NCBI GenBank assembly: GCA_035620975.1
Contig: DASPFV010000299.1
Span: 1 to 24,336 of the forward strand
DNA length: 24,336 bases
Direction: 5' to 3'
Source of the DNA: DASPFV01 sp035620975
GTDB lineage: Bacteria > Acidobacteriota > Vicinamibacteria > Vicinamibacterales > 2-12-FULL-66-21
Shown here piece by piece: positions 23,264 to 24,336 of the stretch; position 1 is the stretch's first letter, and each line of letters opens with the position of its first letter. The position numbers and the translations under genes are program-made. The notes under the pieces were generated by a model. That model did not search any database. It saw only the letters and a list, made by a program, of their open reading frames with translations, and was not told the DNA's origin.

Positions 23264-24285
23264 GCCGGCGCCCACCGGTAATGCGGCCCGCCCGCGGCCA
23301 CGAGCTCGGCGGCCTTCTCTTCCGGAGACGTGTCGCTGAGGAAGTTGCCCCCGCCGATCTCCGGCCCGGCCAGGTACTTGAGCAGGTTGGGCCGGCGAAG
23401 CGGCGGGTGGAACTCGAGATGGAAGTGGAAGCCGGCGGCGTCCCCTCTCACGGGAGCCTGGTGGAGCGTCATCACATAGGGGAAGGGCATCTGCCAGAGG
23501 TTGTCGAAGCGGATCACCAGGTCGCGGAGCACCCCGGCGAGATCGCGCCGCTCGTCGTCCTCGAGCGCGGCGATGTCGGGCACGCTCCTCAGCGGCGCCA
23601 CGTACGTCTCGTAGGCGTACCGCGCGAAGTAGGGAACGAACGCGATTGCGCTGCCGCTCCGGCTGACGATGCGACGGCCATCCTGCTGCTCGGCAGCCAG
23701 GACGTCGTGGAACAGCGTGCGGCCCGTGGCCTCGAGGTGGCGGCGGCCCGCCAGCAGCTCCGTCTCGATGTACTTGAAGGTGAAGTTGGTCGCGTAGATC
23801 TGGCAGTGCGGGTGCGGATTGCTGACGCCGGTGACCTCTCCCTTGTTCTCGAAGATCAGGACCGAGCTCACGTCGGGATGCGCGGCCAGCTCTCGCATCT
23901 GCTGCTGCCAGGTCTGCAGGAGCGCATCGACGGCGACGATGTCGAGCTCGGCGAGTGTCTCGTCGTGCCGCGGGCTGTAGCAGACAACCCGCGCCACACC
24001 CGTCGCCGGCCGGTTCCGGTACAGGCCCGGCGGGGGCGCCAGCTCACGCGGAGCGCTGGCGCCGACACACGGGTGGTCGTTGTCGAAGACGAACGTGCCC
24101 GTGTAGCACGGATTCACGGCGCCGCTGACTCGTGCGTTGCCAGGGCACAGGTAACACGTCGGGTCGAACGCCGGGACCCGCGCCGTCGGGTCGGCCACCT
24201 GTGCGCCCGACCACGGCCGCGACTGCCGGTGCGCCGCGACGATGACCCATTCCTCGCGCAGGGGATGCCACCGCTCTTCCCACAT
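23260..24285 (-). CDS. galT: Galactose-1-phosphate uridylyltransferase-like protein
   Basis: The 341-residue HIT-superfamily protein transfers UMP between UDP-glucose and a hexose-1-phosphate. Landmarks are the N-terminal EEWVIVAAHRQSRPW, a zinc-site CYLCPGN (C44, C47), the uridylylated nucleophile region NPHPHCQIYA (H158, H160) and the C-terminal block HFHLEFHPPLRRPNLLKYLA followed by GPEIGGGNFLSDTSPEEKA. All are canonical GalT features. The ATG at 24285 has no Shine-Dalgarno sequence; GATAACAT lies seven bases upstream and resembles a -10 box, so translation may be leaderless. It is the first gene of a coupled operon with the phosphatase and GHMP kinase. Given the arabinokinase-like partner, activity on L-arabinose-1-phosphate should be considered alongside galactose-1-phosphate. 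Confidence 0.92.
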   Translation of the reverse strand: MWEERWHPLREEWVIVAAHRQSRPWSGAQVADPTARVPAFDPTCYLCPGNARVSGAVNPCYTGTFVFDNDHPCVGASAPRELAPPPGLYRNRPATGVARVVCYSPRHDETLAELDIVAVDALLQTWQQQMRELAAHPDVSSVLIFENKGEVTGVSNPHPHCQIYATNFTFKYIETELLAGRRHLEATGRTLFHDVLAAEQQDGRRIVSRSGSAIAFVPYFARYAYETYVAPLRSVPDIAALEDDERRDLAGVLRDLVIRFDNLWQMPFPYVMTLHQAPVRGDAAGFHFHLEFHPPLRRPNLLKYLAGPEIGGGNFLSDTSPEEKAAELVAAGGPHYRWAPA

Positions 24286-24336
24286 GCGGGAGATGTTATC
24301 AAGCGGCGCCTGCGTGCCGCCGGCACCCTTCCCGGG

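Noticed and set aside
1..24336. CRISPR arrays, tRNA or rRNA genes, and complete insertion sequences
   Set aside because: No regularly spaced direct repeats with variable spacers, no tRNA T-loop pattern in a cloverleaf context, and no transposase or recombinase frame were seen. The 48-bp array has no unique spacers.

Overview
The window is high-GC throughout and packed with bacterial genes. Gene content, numerous degraded fragments and two copies of a palindromic element beginning GGGGTCAGGTCTTGCA suggest an environmental Acidobacteriota genome, possibly class Vicinamibacteria. That taxonomic reading is an inference from family resemblance and was not tested by any search.

Left part (1-7506). 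The 3' end of a repeat-type (probable beta-propeller) protein is followed, on the minus strand, by an 837-residue sigma-54 activator with two GAF-like sensor regions. Divergent from it is a compact plus-strand set: an 87-residue protein resembling the Os1348 family of the NHLP (RiPP leader-like) clan, a DJ-1/PfpI protein, a sulfatase with an atypical CSSSR active-site motif, and a Phenol_MetA_deg-type outer-membrane barrel. The intergenic gap holds a GG-N10-GC sigma-54-type promoter 26 bp before the first start codon and two dyads further upstream. This looks like a self-contained, inducible system and is the most novel-looking part of the window.

Middle-left (7507-10242). This is a decayed accessory stretch: a MEDS-domain sensor, a chimeric remnant joining a short N-terminal piece to the last quarter of a ClC chloride channel, a frameshifted secreted protein, a small membrane protein, and the two 82-bp palindromic elements. 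One of these elements has replaced the 3' end of the outer-membrane gene.

Middle (10243-16878). An ECF sigma factor with its own C-terminal zinc-finger anti-sigma-like domain precedes a sulfide/persulfide oxidation cluster: MBL-rhodanese protein, DUF1641 protein, type II sulfide:quinone oxidoreductase, TauE/SafE exporter. A truncated DUF302 gene, an OsmC-type peroxidase and a phytanoyl-CoA-dioxygenase-like protein follow. Together they could oxidise sulfide to persulfide, process it to sulfite or thiosulfate, and export it.

Right part (16994-24336, all minus strand). A membrane-anchored serine-hydrolase-like protein with a degenerate SxxK motif is followed by a gene-poor 590-bp gap with a 48-bp tandem repeat. 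Next come a Tat-exported GH51 alpha-L-arabinofuranosidase and a translationally coupled operon galT - inositol-monophosphatase-like - GHMP sugar kinase. The kinase carries the signature of plant L-arabinokinases. The neighbourhood therefore suggests either an ordinary Leloir galactose pathway or a salvage route for arabinose released by the GH51 enzyme.
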